Assembly (NCBI GenBank): GCA_011391345.1 | Contig: JAABQR010000167.1 | Location: 1 to 21,773 of the forward strand | Source: Methanobacteriota archaeon | GTDB taxonomy: Archaea; Thermoplasmatota; Thermoplasmata; UBA10834 | Length of the DNA stretch: 21,773 bases | Reading direction: 5' to 3' | Shown here: in pieces, positions 21,606 to 21,773 of the stretch | Layout: each line of letters begins with the position of its first letter | How positions within the stretch are numbered: the first letter of the stretch is position 1 | Position numbers and translations under genes: made by a program | Notes under the pieces: generated by a model | The model's input: the letters and a program-made list of their open reading frames with translations, nothing else | Databases searched by the model: none | What the model was told of the DNA's origin: nothing

Positions 21606-21773
21606 ATGAAACTCACGAGCATGGGCGTGCCCGCGTTGGACGACCACCTGGGCGGGGGCGTGCAGAAGGGCTCCACGGTGCTGATAGTGGGCGGGCCGGG
21701 CTCAGGGACGGAGTTCTTCGCGAAGCAGTTCGCATCCACCGGCGAGGAACCCGTCACGTACTTCACATCCACC
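21606..21773 (+). CDS. Third KaiC-like protein, altered P-loop, N-terminal 56 residues (cut by window edge)
   Basis: The reading frame opens with ATG 21606, one base after the previous stop, and runs off the window. It begins MKLTSMGVPALDDHLGGGVQ, the usual KaiC/RAD55 entry, followed by a strand and a P-loop-like GGPGSGTEF at residues 33-41. The lysine and the Ser/Thr of GK[ST] are replaced by Thr-Glu, so nucleotide hydrolysis is doubtful although the loop shape is kept. The codons (GGG ACG GAG) are plain in the sequence, though a sequencing error cannot be excluded. Downstream content is unseen. Confidence 0.75.
   Translation, partial: MKLTSMGVPALDDHLGGGVQKGSTVLIVGGPGSGTEFFAKQFASTGEEPVTYFTST

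Overview
The window is chromosomal DNA from an archaeon, most likely a GC-rich euryarchaeote related to Thermoplasmata (this placement is inference). The evidence is archaeal information-processing genes: an Orc1/Cdc6 initiator, small primase subunit PriS, TiaS, ribosomal protein eL20 (LX), prefoldin alpha and an archaeal-type FtsY. Many genes also have an archaeal TATA element about 25 nt before the start codon, implying leaderless mRNAs. There are 25 protein genes (two cut by the window edges). I saw no rRNA, tRNA, CRISPR array or insertion sequence.

Layout. 1-585 (minus): 5' part of orc1/cdc6. 586-998: non-coding and origin-like, with ORB-type repeats and an AT-rich patch. 999-2288: HflX GTPase. 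2304-3436: two small membrane or anchored proteins of unknown function sharing a divergent promoter. 3487-7348 (plus): TiaS, a thiolase and an M20 metallopeptidase. 7345-8981 (minus): operon eL20-prefoldin alpha-FtsY. 9089-9934: biotin-synthase-like radical SAM enzyme. 9942-12040 (minus): PriS and an orphan membrane protein. 12166-13038: protein with an N-terminal ferredoxin-like domain and two C-terminal winged helices. 13121-16275: complete ECF vitamin-type transporter (two ATPases, EcfT, and an S component with its own promoter). 16318-17781 (minus): GlcD-like FAD oxidoreductase. 17985-18857: HtpX protease. 18862-20154 (minus): hexulose-phosphate synthase/RraA-like fusion. 20268-21773: three overlapping or adjacent KaiC/RAD55-like genes, the last cut by the window end.

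How the genes relate. Most are housekeeping genes in short operons with 4-nt start/stop overlaps or convergent ends a few bases apart. Three places deserve a second look. First, the orc1/hflX spacer resembles a replication origin. Second, the two ECF ATPases carry complementary motif losses (one lacks the switch histidine, the other the LSGGQ signature), so the heterodimer should have one normal and one degenerate ATP site. Third, the terminal cluster pairs one intact KaiC-like ATPase with a partner lacking a P-loop and another whose P-loop lysine is replaced, which suggests an ATPase plus pseudo-ATPase complex of unknown role.
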